NCBI RefSeq assembly: GCF_025753795.1
Contig: NZ_JAOWPS010000001.1
Location: 1,550,001-1,614,000 of the forward strand
DNA: 64,000 bases
Direction: 5' to 3'
Source of the DNA: Mesorhizobium sp. YC-39
Lineage (GTDB): Bacteria; Pseudomonadota; Alphaproteobacteria; Rhizobiales; Rhizobiaceae
The notes beneath the pieces were generated by a model. It searched no databases and was not told where the DNA came from. It worked only from the letters and a program-made list of their open reading frames with translations. The position numbers and the translations under genes are program-made. This document shows positions 19,283 through 27,923 of the stretch, in pieces; the stretch's first letter is position 1; each line of letters begins with the position of its first letter.

Positions 19283-19599
19283 CTAGAAGATATTTGCGCC
19301 TGCAAGGCGCGGCGCTCCGATTGCCGTACCGGACGTTGCATATTTAGCACGCGAGCGAAAAACCGCTGTGGACAGCTTGTTTCATCCTTGGCTTGTGTCC
19401 GCCCGGCGTCCTAGAAGGCGCGCGCTCTGCATCTTCTGTGCAACGCGATGAACCTTTTTTCGTCGCTAAGCGACACACGGCCGATACAGGAAACGCCTAG
19501 AAGCGCGAAATCTTGAAAGATCTTGGTAACTCGCTTCTTCAACAGATTCGTAACAGTCTTCATGCACAGATGCAGAAAGCTCAACAAGAGATGACGTCC
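19283..19599 (+). other. Intergenic region, no supported gene
   Basis: About 317 bp. It holds a small GCGCCT-gca-AGGCGC hairpin at about 19294-19308 and a GTCGC-taa-GCGAC hairpin near 19460, neither with a T tract on the right strand. No RNA gene or insertion sequence is recognisable. The right end may contain the promoter of the small membrane peptide that follows. Confidence 0.4.
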
Positions 19600-19731
19600 G
19601 TGAAAGCAGCGCTTCTGTCCTTTGCCATGCTGTCCGCCATTGTGCTTTTCGGCCTTGGCACCTACGCCGGCGACGTGGCCAACAACCACAACGCCGTCGA
19701 CGGTTACGGCGTTACCGCCGCGCTTCGCTGA
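19600..19731 (+). CDS. Possible small membrane or secreted peptide
   Basis: A 43-codon frame starting at GTG 19600 gives MKAALLSFAMLSAIVLFGLG followed by a short polar tail. The first 20 residues look like a membrane segment or signal peptide. AAGAG lies nine bases before the GTG. In-frame ATGs at 19513, 19570 and 19591 are alternatives but place a polar stretch before the hydrophobic part. A small AAGCCC/GGGCTT hairpin at 19745-19762 could end the transcript. No family recognised, so it is tentative. Confidence 0.4.
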   Translation: MKAALLSFAMLSAIVLFGLGTYAGDVANNHNAVDGYGVTAALR

Positions 19732-19833
19732 TACGATTGCCCAAAAGCCCGCCCTTGGGCTTGAACCGAGGATACGCCGTGGCTTTGGGACGGCGACATC
19801 CCATGGGCAGCAACTTGAGCGTGTTCCCCCGCT

Positions 19834-20628
19834 TTAGCCCTTTTCGCCCGATATCGCCAGAATGCGCTTGTCCGCGCCGTCCACGACGAGTGCGGTAAGG
19901 TTCCCCGACTGCCAGGCGAGCGTGTCGACATTGACGCGGTTGGCCATCACCTCAGCCTCCGGCACTGGCGTGTGGCCATGCACCACGATCTTCGGATAGA
20001 GGCCGGGATGGTTGTGGAAGACATCGCGGATCCAGATCAGGTCCTGCGTGTCCTGCTTCTCCAGCGCAATGCCAGGCCGGATGCCGGCATGGCAGAAGAA
20101 GAAGTCGCCGAACGTCAGTGAAAACGGCAGCGACCGCAGGAAGTCGACATGGCCTTTCGGCACGGCCTCGACAAGTGCGGTGTGCCCCAGCCGCAGTGCC
20201 GCGTCGCTTCTGCCAAACCATGCGTTGCCTTCGGGCAGCGCCACGCCATAGGATTGCGCTGTCTGGATGCCGCCATAGCGTATGAACAGCCCGTTCGGAT
20301 CGGGGGCGTCGAGAAAGTCGAGGAAGCCGATGTCGTGGTTGCCAGCGAGCGTCAGGTAACGCGGGTCGCGTTTCTGCACCTCGATCAGGAAGTCGATGAC
20401 CCCTTTGGAGTCCGGCCCGCGATCGACATAGTCGCCAAGATGGATGACGCGCCAGTCGGCCGGCCGCTCCTTGCTGATCTCCGCCGCGATCCCTCGGAGC
20501 ATGGCGGCCAGCAGATCGAGCCGGCCATGCACGTCGCCGATCGCGTAGAGCCGCACGCCATCAGGTCCGCGCGCGTCTAGAAAGTGGATGCCGGGGCCTG
20601 TCAAAGTTTGCATCGTCTCCGTGATCAT
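19834..20628 (-). CDS. Metallophosphoesterase (PrpA-like serine/threonine phosphatase)
   Basis: A 264-aa calcineurin-like phosphoesterase. The metal-binding blocks are GDVHGR at 31-36, GDYVDRG near 68 and GNHD near 97, with later His residues in 'CHAGIRPGI' and 'VHGHTPVPEAE'. This is the bacterial PPP-type Ser/Thr phosphatase architecture, though diadenosine tetraphosphatase-like activity is possible. No signal peptide is visible. The gene stands alone on the minus strand, upstream of nothing obviously related. An internal ATG at residue 6 is an alternative start. Confidence 0.88.
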   Translation of the reverse strand: MITETMQTLTGPGIHFLDARGPDGVRLYAIGDVHGRLDLLAAMLRGIAAEISKERPADWRVIHLGDYVDRGPDSKGVIDFLIEVQKRDPRYLTLAGNHDIGFLDFLDAPDPNGLFIRYGGIQTAQSYGVALPEGNAWFGRSDAALRLGHTALVEAVPKGHVDFLRSLPFSLTFGDFFFCHAGIRPGIALEKQDTQDLIWIRDVFHNHPGLYPKIVVHGHTPVPEAEVMANRVNVDTLAWQSGNLTALVVDGADKRILAISGEKG

Positions 20629-20744
20629 ACTGTCACAAGACTCTTAGTGCGGTTCCGGTTCTCTTGGAACCGGCAACTCGCTAACTATTTGTTTTGCTGC
20701 ATCTATGCGGACGCCAAATGATTCCATTTGGCCGCAAAAAGGCT

Positions 20745-21881
20745 TTACCGCCGAAGCTGGTCCTTGCCCATATCCGTCACCAGGCGCTTTCCGCATAGCG
20801 CCAGTGTGATGTCCATCTCCTTGCGGATGATCTCGAGCGCCTTGGTAACACCTTCCTTACCGAGCGCGCCCAGGCCGTAAAGGAAAGGCCGGCCGATATA
20901 GGTGCCCTTGGCGCCGAGGCACAAAGCCTTCAGCACGTCCTGGCCCGAGCGGATGCCGCCGTCCATATGCACTTCGATGGTGTCGCCGATCGCGTCGGCG
21001 ATCTCTTCCAGCACCATGATCGACGACGACGCACCGTCGAGCTGGCGTCCGCCATGGTTGGAAACGATTATCGCGTCGGCGCCGGTCTTGGCCGCCATCA
21101 GCGCGTCCTCCTTGTCGAGGATGCCTTTCAGGATCAGCTTGCCGCCCCAGCGCTCCTTGATCCAGGCGACGTCCTTCCACGACAGGTGCGGGTCGAACTG
21201 CTCCGTCGTCCATGACGACAGCGAGGCGACATCGCCGACACCCCTGGCGTGGCCGACGATGTTGCGGAAGGTGCGGCGTGGCGTACCGGCCATGCCCAGG
21301 CACCAGCGCGGGCGGATGGCCATATCGACAATGTTCGCAAGCGTCATCTTGGGCGGTGCCGAAAGTCCGTTGCGGACATCCTTGTGGCGCTGGCCGAGGA
21401 TCTGCAGGTCGAGCGTCAGCACCAGCGCCGAGCATTTCGCTGCCTTGGCGCGGTCGATCAGGTTGAGCACGAAATCCTTGTCGCGCAGCACATAGAGCTG
21501 GAACCAGAATGGCTTCTTCGTCACCGAGGCGACATCCTCGATCGAACAGATACTCATCGTCGAGAGCGTGAACGGCACGCCGAATTCCTCCGCCGCCTGC
21601 GCTGCCAGCATCTCGCCATCGGCGTGCTGCATGCCGGTCAGGCCGGTTGGCGCCAGCGCCACCGGCATTGCCACCTTTTCGCCGATCATGGTCGATTCCA
21701 GCGAGCGGTTGCTCATGTCGACCAGTACGCGCTGGCGAAACTTGATTTTCTGGAAATCCTCCTCGTTGGCGCGATAGGTGCTTTCGGTCCACGCGCCCGA
21801 ATCGGCATAGTCGAAGAACATCTTCGGCACCCGGCGGCGCGCGAGGTCCTTGAGATCGGCAATGGTGAGTATGGTGCTCAT
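20745..21881 (-). CDS. lldD: FMN-dependent L-lactate dehydrogenase (alpha-hydroxy acid oxidase family)
   Basis: LldD oxidises L-lactate to pyruvate, passing electrons to the respiratory chain. The 378-aa protein has the family start 'TIADLKDLARRRVPKMFFDYADSGAW', the FMN-binding 'APTGLTGMQHADGE', and the active-site block 'IVSNHGGRQLDGA' with the catalytic His and substrate Arg. Length fits LldD rather than longer flavocytochromes. It follows an LldR-like GntR gene by 18 nt on the same strand, as in lactate operons. Another hydroxy acid such as glycolate or mandelate is possible but the neighbour favours lactate. Confidence 0.92.
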   Translation of the reverse strand: MSTILTIADLKDLARRRVPKMFFDYADSGAWTESTYRANEEDFQKIKFRQRVLVDMSNRSLESTMIGEKVAMPVALAPTGLTGMQHADGEMLAAQAAEEFGVPFTLSTMSICSIEDVASVTKKPFWFQLYVLRDKDFVLNLIDRAKAAKCSALVLTLDLQILGQRHKDVRNGLSAPPKMTLANIVDMAIRPRWCLGMAGTPRRTFRNIVGHARGVGDVASLSSWTTEQFDPHLSWKDVAWIKERWGGKLILKGILDKEDALMAAKTGADAIIVSNHGGRQLDGASSSIMVLEEIADAIGDTIEVHMDGGIRSGQDVLKALCLGAKGTYIGRPFLYGLGALGKEGVTKALEIIRKEMDITLALCGKRLVTDMGKDQLRR

Positions 21882-21899
21882 GATGGTCCCGACTTGTCC

Positions 21900-22703
21900 T
21901 TAGGAGTGTTTACGTGCCGGTTCGTTGTCGCCGGACTCGGAGCGTTGCTTGAGCCTCAGCCGCGACACGCGCTGCCAGTCGCCGCTGCGCTCGGCTTCGG
22001 CCATTGATCGTTCGACATAGGTGATGTGGTCCATCGCCGCCTGCCTGGCCGCGGCCGGGTCGCCGGCCTTCACCGCGGCATGGATCGCGCGGTGCTGTGC
22101 CAGCAGCGCCTCGCGCGCGCCCGGCACGCTGAACACCAAAAGCCGGTTCTGGAACACGCCTTCGGATAGCAGCCGGTAGCATGCGCGCAGAGTGTGCAAA
22201 AGGATGATGTTGTGCGCGCATTCGCAGACCGCGTGATGGAACTCGACATCGATTTCCGCCTCGTCGTCGAAGTCGCCGGTCCGGTGCGCCTCGTCCATGC
22301 GCGCCATGATGCGGTCGAGCAGCGCCAGATCGTCCTTGGTGGCGCGCCGCGCCGCGTATTCGGCCGCAACCGCCTCGATCTCGCGGCGGTATTCCAGATA
22401 ATCGGTCACCGCCTTGCGGTGCATGGAGATCAGGTCCGTCACTGGCTTGGTGAACAACTGGCCAATGACGTCGGCGACATGGGTGCCGCCGCCCGGCCGT
22501 GTCGTCAAAAGCCCGCGGCCCTCGAGCATTTTGAGCGCGTCGCGCAGGATCGGTCGCGACACTTCTAACTGGCGCGCCAGCTCGCGCTCGCCGGGCAGCC
22601 GGTCGCCGGTGCGCAGCACGCCTTCGAGGATCAGGTTTTCGATCTGCTGCACCACCTCGTCGGCGGTGCGCGAATGCTCGATCCTGGAGAAAATGTCGCT
22701 CAA
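21900..22703 (-). CDS. lldR: FCD-domain GntR regulator, LldR-like
   Basis: A 267-aa FadR-subfamily regulator with a winged helix at about 14-75 (TADEVVQQIENLILEGVLRTGDRLPGERELARQLEVSRPILRDALK) and an FCD effector domain. No ATG fits. The TTG at 22703 gives a start MSDIFSRIEHSRTADEV that matches LldR-type proteins as I remember them; a TTG at 22757 would add 18 residues. It is followed by lldD and divergent from a DUF3422 gene. By analogy it should repress lldD until L-lactate binds. Confidence 0.85.
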   Translation of the reverse strand: MSDIFSRIEHSRTADEVVQQIENLILEGVLRTGDRLPGERELARQLEVSRPILRDALKMLEGRGLLTTRPGGGTHVADVIGQLFTKPVTDLISMHRKAVTDYLEYRREIEAVAAEYAARRATKDDLALLDRIMARMDEAHRTGDFDDEAEIDVEFHHAVCECAHNIILLHTLRACYRLLSEGVFQNRLLVFSVPGAREALLAQHRAIHAAVKAGDPAAARQAAMDHITYVERSMAEAERSGDWQRVSRLRLKQRSESGDNEPARKHS

Positions 22704-22758
22704 AGGGGCGCCTGGGAATTGAACCGGTGTCGCGCAGGATAAAGCCAGTGTCGCCAAC

Positions 22759-22777
22759 TGGTCAAATTATTTATCCA
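22759..22777. promoter_or_regulatory. Candidate LldR operator
   Basis: A 19-bp imperfect palindrome TGGTCAAATTATTTATCCA (7 of 9 arm positions pair) lies in an AT-rich dip about 56 bp upstream of the lldR start. TGG...CCA ends recall FadR-subfamily sites (TGGT..ACCA). This is a guess from position and symmetry. Confidence 0.35.
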
Positions 22778-22907
22778 ATTCGCCCGATCGGGTCGTTTCG
22801 ACGCCATGCCGCAATATCGCCTTCGGCTAAACTTTGTTGTTTGCGTCTCCGGGCGATTGTCTCTAGAGGACGCCATTGCACGAAGGGTCAAAAAGAGGGG
22901 GCCAGCC

Positions 22908-24230
22908 GTGTCGGACGATCGGTCCAATCTCGAATTCCAGCCGCGCGCCAAGGGCAGCGTCATGGGCTTCCCGGCGCATGAGGGAAGGCCCGGCGCGCTT
23001 GGCGAGGTTCACGCCCGGCCGCATCCGCTGGTCGAGAAGCCGCGCGTTCTGATCCAGCTTTCCTTCATGACCGAGGGCGGTTCCGGCGTCGACATGGCCG
23101 TGCTGTCCGAACTGTCGCGCCGCCTCGGAATCGCCGCGCCCGACCGTCATGCCCGCCACCATGCCATGAAATGGGGTCAGGGCTCGCTGCGCTGGGAACG
23201 GCACACGGAATTCTCGACCTATCTGTGGGAAGGGCCGCTTGCCGAAAGCGGCAAGGCCCAGGAGGACTCTCCCTTCGGCAATGGATTTTCGCCGCCGGGA
23301 ACCGTCATTTCGGGCATCAGGCTCGAAATACGCAAATGGACGCAAACCAGCGAGAGGCTGATCGCCGGCTTCGATCCGACCAGCCTGTGTTACTCGCTGG
23401 TCGAGCGCGGCAATGCCGCCATCGTCACCGACTTCCGCCAGGATGGCGACGGCCTGACCCGCATACTGGTGCTCGATCGCGGCCTGACGCCGGCGCGAAC
23501 CGGCGCTCTGTCGCAGCGGCTGATCGACATCGAGACCTACCGGACGCTCGCCATGCTCGGACTGCCTTTGGCGCTGACGCTGTCCGGCCGCGCCCGCCGT
23601 ATCGAAGACAGGCTGGCGCAGACGACACTTGAAATGAAGGTGGCCGAGACCCGTGATAGCCAGACGCTGCTTGCCGATCTGACCGAGCTTGCCGCGGAAC
23701 TCGAGGCCGATGCCGCCTCTAGCCTCTACCGCTTTGGCGCCAGCCGCGCCTATGACGGCATCGTCGTTGAGCGGCTGGAAGCGCTGGAGGAAGAAGCGGT
23801 GCCCGGTTACGACACCTGGGGCGGCTTCCTGCAACGGCGCGTCGCGCCCGCCATGCGCACCTGCCGTTCGGTCGAGGAGCGCCAGGCCAATCTGTCGCGC
23901 AAGCTCACCCGCGCCACCACGCTGCTGCGCACCTGGGTCGATGTCGAGGTCGAGAAGCAGAACCGCGATCTGCTGGCGTCGATGAACAACCGCGCCCGCC
24001 TGCAGCTTCGTTTGCAGCAGACGGTGGAAGGCCTGTCCGTCGCCGCTGTCTCCTACTATGTCGTCGGCCTCGTCAGCTATGTCGCCAAGGGCGCCTCGAT
24101 CTTCGACCACGCCTTCGCGCCGGAAATCGTTACCGCTGCCTCGGTGCCATTGGCCATCCTGCTCGTCTGGTGGGGCGTGCGCCGCGTGCGCCGGATGCAC
24201 TCCGAGCCGGCCAAGCAGCCGGGCGAGTGA
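22908..24230 (+). CDS. DUF3422 membrane-anchored protein
   Basis: A 440-aa protein of the DUF3422 (COG4949-like) family. The N-terminal part has 'HEGRPGALGEVHARPHPLVEKPRVLIQLSFMTEGG'; the centre is an alpha-helical, probably coiled-coil region with many Arg/Glu residues, and two hydrophobic segments near the end (SVAAVSYYVVGLVSYV and VPLAILLVWWGV) anchor it. The GTG at 22908 has AGAGGGG upstream and gives MSDDRSNLEFQPRAKGS; an ATG at 22962 is an alternative. Function is unknown. A 156-bp palindromic element begins right after its stop. Confidence 0.88.
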   Translation: MSDDRSNLEFQPRAKGSVMGFPAHEGRPGALGEVHARPHPLVEKPRVLIQLSFMTEGGSGVDMAVLSELSRRLGIAAPDRHARHHAMKWGQGSLRWERHTEFSTYLWEGPLAESGKAQEDSPFGNGFSPPGTVISGIRLEIRKWTQTSERLIAGFDPTSLCYSLVERGNAAIVTDFRQDGDGLTRILVLDRGLTPARTGALSQRLIDIETYRTLAMLGLPLALTLSGRARRIEDRLAQTTLEMKVAETRDSQTLLADLTELAAELEADAASSLYRFGASRAYDGIVVERLEALEEEAVPGYDTWGGFLQRRVAPAMRTCRSVEERQANLSRKLTRATTLLRTWVDVEVEKQNRDLLASMNNRARLQLRLQQTVEGLSVAAVSYYVVGLVSYVAKGASIFDHAFAPEIVTAASVPLAILLVWWGVRRVRRMHSEPAKQPGE

Positions 24231-24231
24231 G

Positions 24232-24387
24232 TCTCCCCCCTTGAGGGGGAGATGTCGCCGAAGGCGACAGAGGGGGTCGCCTCGCGTGGGGCACCAACCT
24301 CGTTCACGACAGAAGATGGCCCCGGCGATCTACGTGAGACGACCCCCTCTGGCCGCTTCGCGGCCATCTCCCCCTCAAGGGGGGAGA
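24232..24387. repeat. Intergenic palindromic element A (23-bp perfect terminal inverted repeats)
   Basis: The end sequences at 24232-24254 and 24365-24387 are exact reverse complements (23 bp), and each arm contains an inner C-run/G-run palindrome around TTGA. The interior carries CTACGTGAGACGACCCC at 24330-24346, also found in element D at 37269-37285. It begins two bases after the DUF3422 stop and ends 134 bp before glcD. No ORF or transposase is present. Confidence 0.85.
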
Positions 24388-24521
24388 AACTGCGGCAGCG
24401 GCAGATTGCCGCTGCGGAAGCCTGTCCCGGCATTGGTTCCCGATTTCGTCCAAAGCAGGATTTGCAACAGACGCTCGTCGTTGGTAAAACATTTTTACCA
24501 GTCGAGCGAAGGAGGCTGCTG

Positions 24522-26018
24522 ATGTCCGGCCTTGCCATGCCGAAGCCAGACGATGCCACGATGCGCCGGCGCGACGAGATCGTCGCCGACATGCGCATGA
24601 TCGTGCCGGGCGAGGGCGTCGTCGACGCCGTCAATTCAATGCGTGCCTTCGAGAGCGACGGGCTCACCGCCTACCGGCAATTGCCGCTCGTCGTGGTGCT
24701 GCCGGAAACAGTGGCGCAGGTCTCGCGCGTGCTGAAATATTGCAACGACCGCAGCATCCGTGTCGTGCCGCGCGGCTCCGGCACGTCCTTGTCTGGCGGC
24801 GCGCTGCCGCTGGAAGACGCCGTGCTCCTGGTCATGAGCCGCTTCAATCGCATCCTCGAGATCGACTTTCCCAACCGCATTGTCGTCGCCCAGCCGGGCG
24901 TCACCAATCTCGGCATCACCACCGCCGTCGAGCAGGAGGGCTTCTACTACGCCCCCGATCCATCCTCCCAGATCGCCTGCTCGATCGGCGGCAATGTCGC
25001 GGAAAATTCCGGCGGCGTGCACTGCCTGAAATACGGCCTCACCGCCAACAACGTTCTCGGCATCGAGATGGTGTTGATGAATGGCGAAGTGGTGCGCCTC
25101 GGCGGCAGCCATCTCGACTCCGAGGGCTACGACCTGCTCGGCGTGATGACCGGTTCCGAGGGGTTGCTCGGCGTCGTTACCGAGGTCACCGTGCGCATCC
25201 TGAAGAAACCGGAGACGGCACGCGCGCTGCTGATCGGCTTTCCGACCAGCGAACAGGGCGGCCAATGCGTCGCCGACATCATCGGCGCCGGAATCATTCC
25301 CGGCGGAATGGAGATGATGGACCGCCCGGCGATCCACGCGGCGGAGGATTTCGTCCATGCCGGCTATCCCCTGGATGTCGAGGCGCTGCTGATCGTCGAG
25401 CTCGACGGGCCGGGGGTCGAGGTCGATCACCTGATCGGCCTTGTCGAAGCGATTGCCTACCGGAACGGCTCGACCACCTGCCGCATCTCGCAGTCGGAGC
25501 AGGAGCGGCTGAGCTTCTGGGCCGGACGCAAGGCGGCCTTCCCGGCGGTCGGTCGCATCTCGCCCGACTATTACTGCATGGACGGCACCATCCCGCGCAA
25601 GGAACTGCCGCGCGTGCTGGCCGGTATGCGCGAGCTGTCGGAAAAATACGGGCTCGGCGTCGCCAATGTCTTCCATGCCGGCGACGGCAATCTGCATCCG
25701 CTGATCCTCTACGATGCCAACGTGCCTGGCGAACTCGACAAGGCCGAAAGCTTCGGTACCGACATATTGCGGCTCTGCGTCAAGGTCGGCGGCGTCTTGA
25801 CCGGCGAGCACGGCGTCGGTGTCGAAAAGCGCGACCTGATGCCGGAAATGTTCAACCAGATCGACCTCGACCAGCAGATGCGGGTCAAATGCGCCTTCGA
25901 CCCCAACCATCTTTTGAATCCCGGCAAGGTCTTCCCGCAACTGCGCCGCTGCGCCGAACTCGGCCGCATGCATGTGCATCGCGGGCAGGTGGCGTTTCCG
26001 GATATTCCGAGGTTTTGA
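24522..26018 (+). CDS. glcD: Glycolate oxidase subunit GlcD (FAD-linked oxidase)
   Basis: GlcD is the FAD-binding catalytic subunit of the membrane-associated glycolate dehydrogenase, which makes glyoxylate. The 498-aa product has the PCMH FAD domain with 'RVVPRGSGTSLSGGALPLEDAVLL', 'QPGVTNLGIT' and 'DPSSQIACSIGGNVAENSGGVHCLKYG', and the FAD-oxidase C-terminal part with 'NVFHAGDGNLHPLILYD' and 'LTGEHGVGVEKRDLM'. AAGGAGG at 24509-24515 fixes the start at 24522; the longer frame to the left runs through element A. It heads glcD-glcE-DUF4870-glcF. Confidence 0.96.
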   Translation: MSGLAMPKPDDATMRRRDEIVADMRMIVPGEGVVDAVNSMRAFESDGLTAYRQLPLVVVLPETVAQVSRVLKYCNDRSIRVVPRGSGTSLSGGALPLEDAVLLVMSRFNRILEIDFPNRIVVAQPGVTNLGITTAVEQEGFYYAPDPSSQIACSIGGNVAENSGGVHCLKYGLTANNVLGIEMVLMNGEVVRLGGSHLDSEGYDLLGVMTGSEGLLGVVTEVTVRILKKPETARALLIGFPTSEQGGQCVADIIGAGIIPGGMEMMDRPAIHAAEDFVHAGYPLDVEALLIVELDGPGVEVDHLIGLVEAIAYRNGSTTCRISQSEQERLSFWAGRKAAFPAVGRISPDYYCMDGTIPRKELPRVLAGMRELSEKYGLGVANVFHAGDGNLHPLILYDANVPGELDKAESFGTDILRLCVKVGGVLTGEHGVGVEKRDLMPEMFNQIDLDQQMRVKCAFDPNHLLNPGKVFPQLRRCAELGRMHVHRGQVAFPDIPRF

Positions 26019-26050
26019 GATGATGGCGTCTCATCCTTCTGCGGCCGCGT

Positions 26051-26223
26051 TCCTTCGCGCCCCCCTCTGTCCTGCCGGACATCTCCCCCACAAGGGGGGA
26101 GATCGGATGTCGCGCCTGCTTTCGCCAATCGCCCGCGTTGCAGGAAGAGGGCCATCGACGAAACTGCCAATCTCCCCACTTGTGGGGGAGATGTCCGGCA
26201 GGACAGAGAGGGGCGCGAAGGAA
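26051..26223. repeat. Intergenic palindromic element B (long imperfect inverted repeats)
   Basis: Arms of roughly 50 bp at 26051-26107 and 26166-26223 are near-perfect reverse complements, each with an inner palindrome (CTCCCCCACAAGGGGGGAG type). It belongs with element C at 35148-35307: the arms share CCTCTGTCCTGCCGGACATC and the interior shares TTTCGCC-ATCGCC. It lies between glcD and glcE, 33 bp after the glcD stop. Confidence 0.85.
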
Positions 26224-26261
26224 TGCGGCGTCTCCGCGTTTGCTATTGGCGCGTCCGCCCG

Positions 26262-27518
26262 ATGACCACCTTCACCCCCGCCACATCCTCCGAAGTCCTC
26301 TCCACCGTCCAGTGGGCGGCGTCGGAGGAATCTCCGCTCGAAATCCTCGGCCACGGCTCCAAGCGCGGCATCGGCCGTCCACAGCAGAGCGAACATTCAC
26401 TCGACGTTTCCAAACTCACCGGCGTCACCCTCTACGAACCGGCCGAGCTGGTGCTGTCGGCCAAGGCCGGCACGCCGCTCGCCGAGATCGAAGCACTGCT
26501 CGCCGAAAACGCCCAGCAGCTTGCCTTCGAGCCGATGGATTACGGCCCGCTGCTTGGCGGCAAACCGGGGAAAGGCACCATCGGCGGCGCACTTGCCGCC
26601 AACCTTTCTGGTCCGCGCCGGCTGAAGGCGGGTGCTGCGCGCGACCATATACTCGGCATCAATGCGGTTGCCGGCCGTGGCGAGGCCTTCAAGTCCGGCG
26701 GCCGGGTCGTCAAGAACGTCACCGGCTACGATTTGTCCAAGCTCATGGCCAACAGCTGGGGCACGCTCGCTGTATTCACGGATGTCACCTTCAAGGTGCT
26801 GCCATCAGCCGAAACCGAAGTCACGCTCGCCATCCGCGGCCTGCTCGATGATGCGGCCGCCGCCGCCATGGCGCTGGCACTCGGCTCCAGCGCCGAAGTG
26901 TCGAGCGCTGCCCATCTTCCCGAACGCGTCGCCGGGCGGGTCGCCGGCGGTAGTTTCGGCAGCGAGGCGGCGACGCTGCTGCGCGTCGAAGGCTTTGGTC
27001 CGTCGGTCGCCTACCGCATCGCCGCGCTGAAAGATCTGCTCAGGAATGCCGGCCCGCTGGAAGAGATTTCAGGCGAAGCCACGCATTCGCTCTGGCGCGA
27101 TGTCAGGGATTGCGCCCCATTCGCCGATGGCTCGGAAAAACCGGTGTGGCGCGTCTCGATGGCGCCGGCGCAGGCGCACCAGATGGTGCTGGCGCTGCGC
27201 ATGCAGGCGGCGGTCGACGCCTTCTACGATTGGCAGGGCGGGCTGATCTGGTTGCGCATGGAACATGGCGACCCCGAGGCCGATCTGCTGCGCGGGCTGA
27301 TCAGGAAACATGGCGGCGGCCACGCGACGCTGGTGCGCGCCGCTCCGTCGCATCGCGCCGCCGTGCCGGTGTTCGAACCGCAGGCGCCGCAGCTGGCAGC
27401 GTTGTCGGCGCGGCTCAAGGCCGAATTCGATCCCAAGGCCATCCTCAATCCCGGCCGTATGGCGCCGGGTGCCGGCTCTGCTAATCTTGGCCCGGTAACC
27501 GAGGGAGGATCATCATAA
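26262..27518 (+). CDS. glcE: Glycolate oxidase subunit GlcE
   Basis: Second FAD-linked subunit of glycolate dehydrogenase, 418 aa. It has the truncated PCMH fold: 'GHGSKRGIGRPQ', 'LSAKAGTPLAEIEALLAENAQQLAFEP', 'TIGGALAANLSGPRRLKAGAARDHILGI' and 'KNVTGYDLSKLMANSWGTLAV', as in known GlcE proteins, and the short C-terminal oxidase part ending 'AILNPGRM'. The ATG at 26262 gives the usual MTTFTPAT-type N-terminus. Its stop overlaps the next start (TAATG). Confidence 0.94.
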   Translation: MTTFTPATSSEVLSTVQWAASEESPLEILGHGSKRGIGRPQQSEHSLDVSKLTGVTLYEPAELVLSAKAGTPLAEIEALLAENAQQLAFEPMDYGPLLGGKPGKGTIGGALAANLSGPRRLKAGAARDHILGINAVAGRGEAFKSGGRVVKNVTGYDLSKLMANSWGTLAVFTDVTFKVLPSAETEVTLAIRGLLDDAAAAAMALALGSSAEVSSAAHLPERVAGRVAGGSFGSEAATLLRVEGFGPSVAYRIAALKDLLRNAGPLEEISGEATHSLWRDVRDCAPFADGSEKPVWRVSMAPAQAHQMVLALRMQAAVDAFYDWQGGLIWLRMEHGDPEADLLRGLIRKHGGGHATLVRAAPSHRAAVPVFEPQAPQLAALSARLKAEFDPKAILNPGRMAPGAGSANLGPVTEGGSS

Positions 27519-27913
27519 TGAGCGATATCAATTCCGGTCAAAGCGACAAGCCCACGCCACGCCAGACCGACCGCTGGCTGGAGCCCGGTCCGACCAACGC
27601 GCTGGTCATCTACATCCTCTACCTCGCCAGCCTGGTCATCGGCATCACCGGCATTGTCGGCATCGTGCTGGCCTATATCAACCGCGGCAAATCAGGCGGC
27701 TTTGTCGAGAGCCACTACACCTTTCTGATCCGCACCTTCTGGATCGGCCTGCTCTATGCGCTGATCTCGGTGGTGCTGATGCTGGCGGTGGTCGGCATCG
27801 TGCTGATGTTCGTCGTCGCGGTCTGGTTCATCGCTCGCTGCATTCTCGGTATCCAGGCGCTGCAGCGCGGCGAACCGGTCAAGAACCCGGAAAGCTGGTT
27901 CCTGGGATTATAG
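27518..27913 (+). CDS. DUF4870-like membrane protein in the glc operon
   Basis: A 131-aa protein with a polar 28-residue N-terminus, a first membrane segment near 30-52 (VIYILYLASLVIGITGIVGIVLAYI) and a hydrophobic C-terminal half (VVLMLAVVGIVLMFVVAVWFIARCILG), then a short tail. This layout, with a short hydrophilic loop holding 'ESHYTFLIRTFW', matches DUF4870-type proteins. GAGGGAGG lies before the ATG. It overlaps glcE by 1 nt and precedes glcF by 10 nt, so it is co-translated with glycolate dehydrogenase subunits. A role in anchoring that complex is possible but not shown. Confidence 0.85.
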   Translation: MSDINSGQSDKPTPRQTDRWLEPGPTNALVIYILYLASLVIGITGIVGIVLAYINRGKSGGFVESHYTFLIRTFWIGLLYALISVVLMLAVVGIVLMFVVAVWFIARCILGIQALQRGEPVKNPESWFLGL

Positions 27914-27923
27914 GATTTTTCTA

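Noticed and set aside
24636..25979. 447-codon minus-strand frame over glcD
   Set aside because: Shadow frame; His/Asp/Arg-rich translation without family features.
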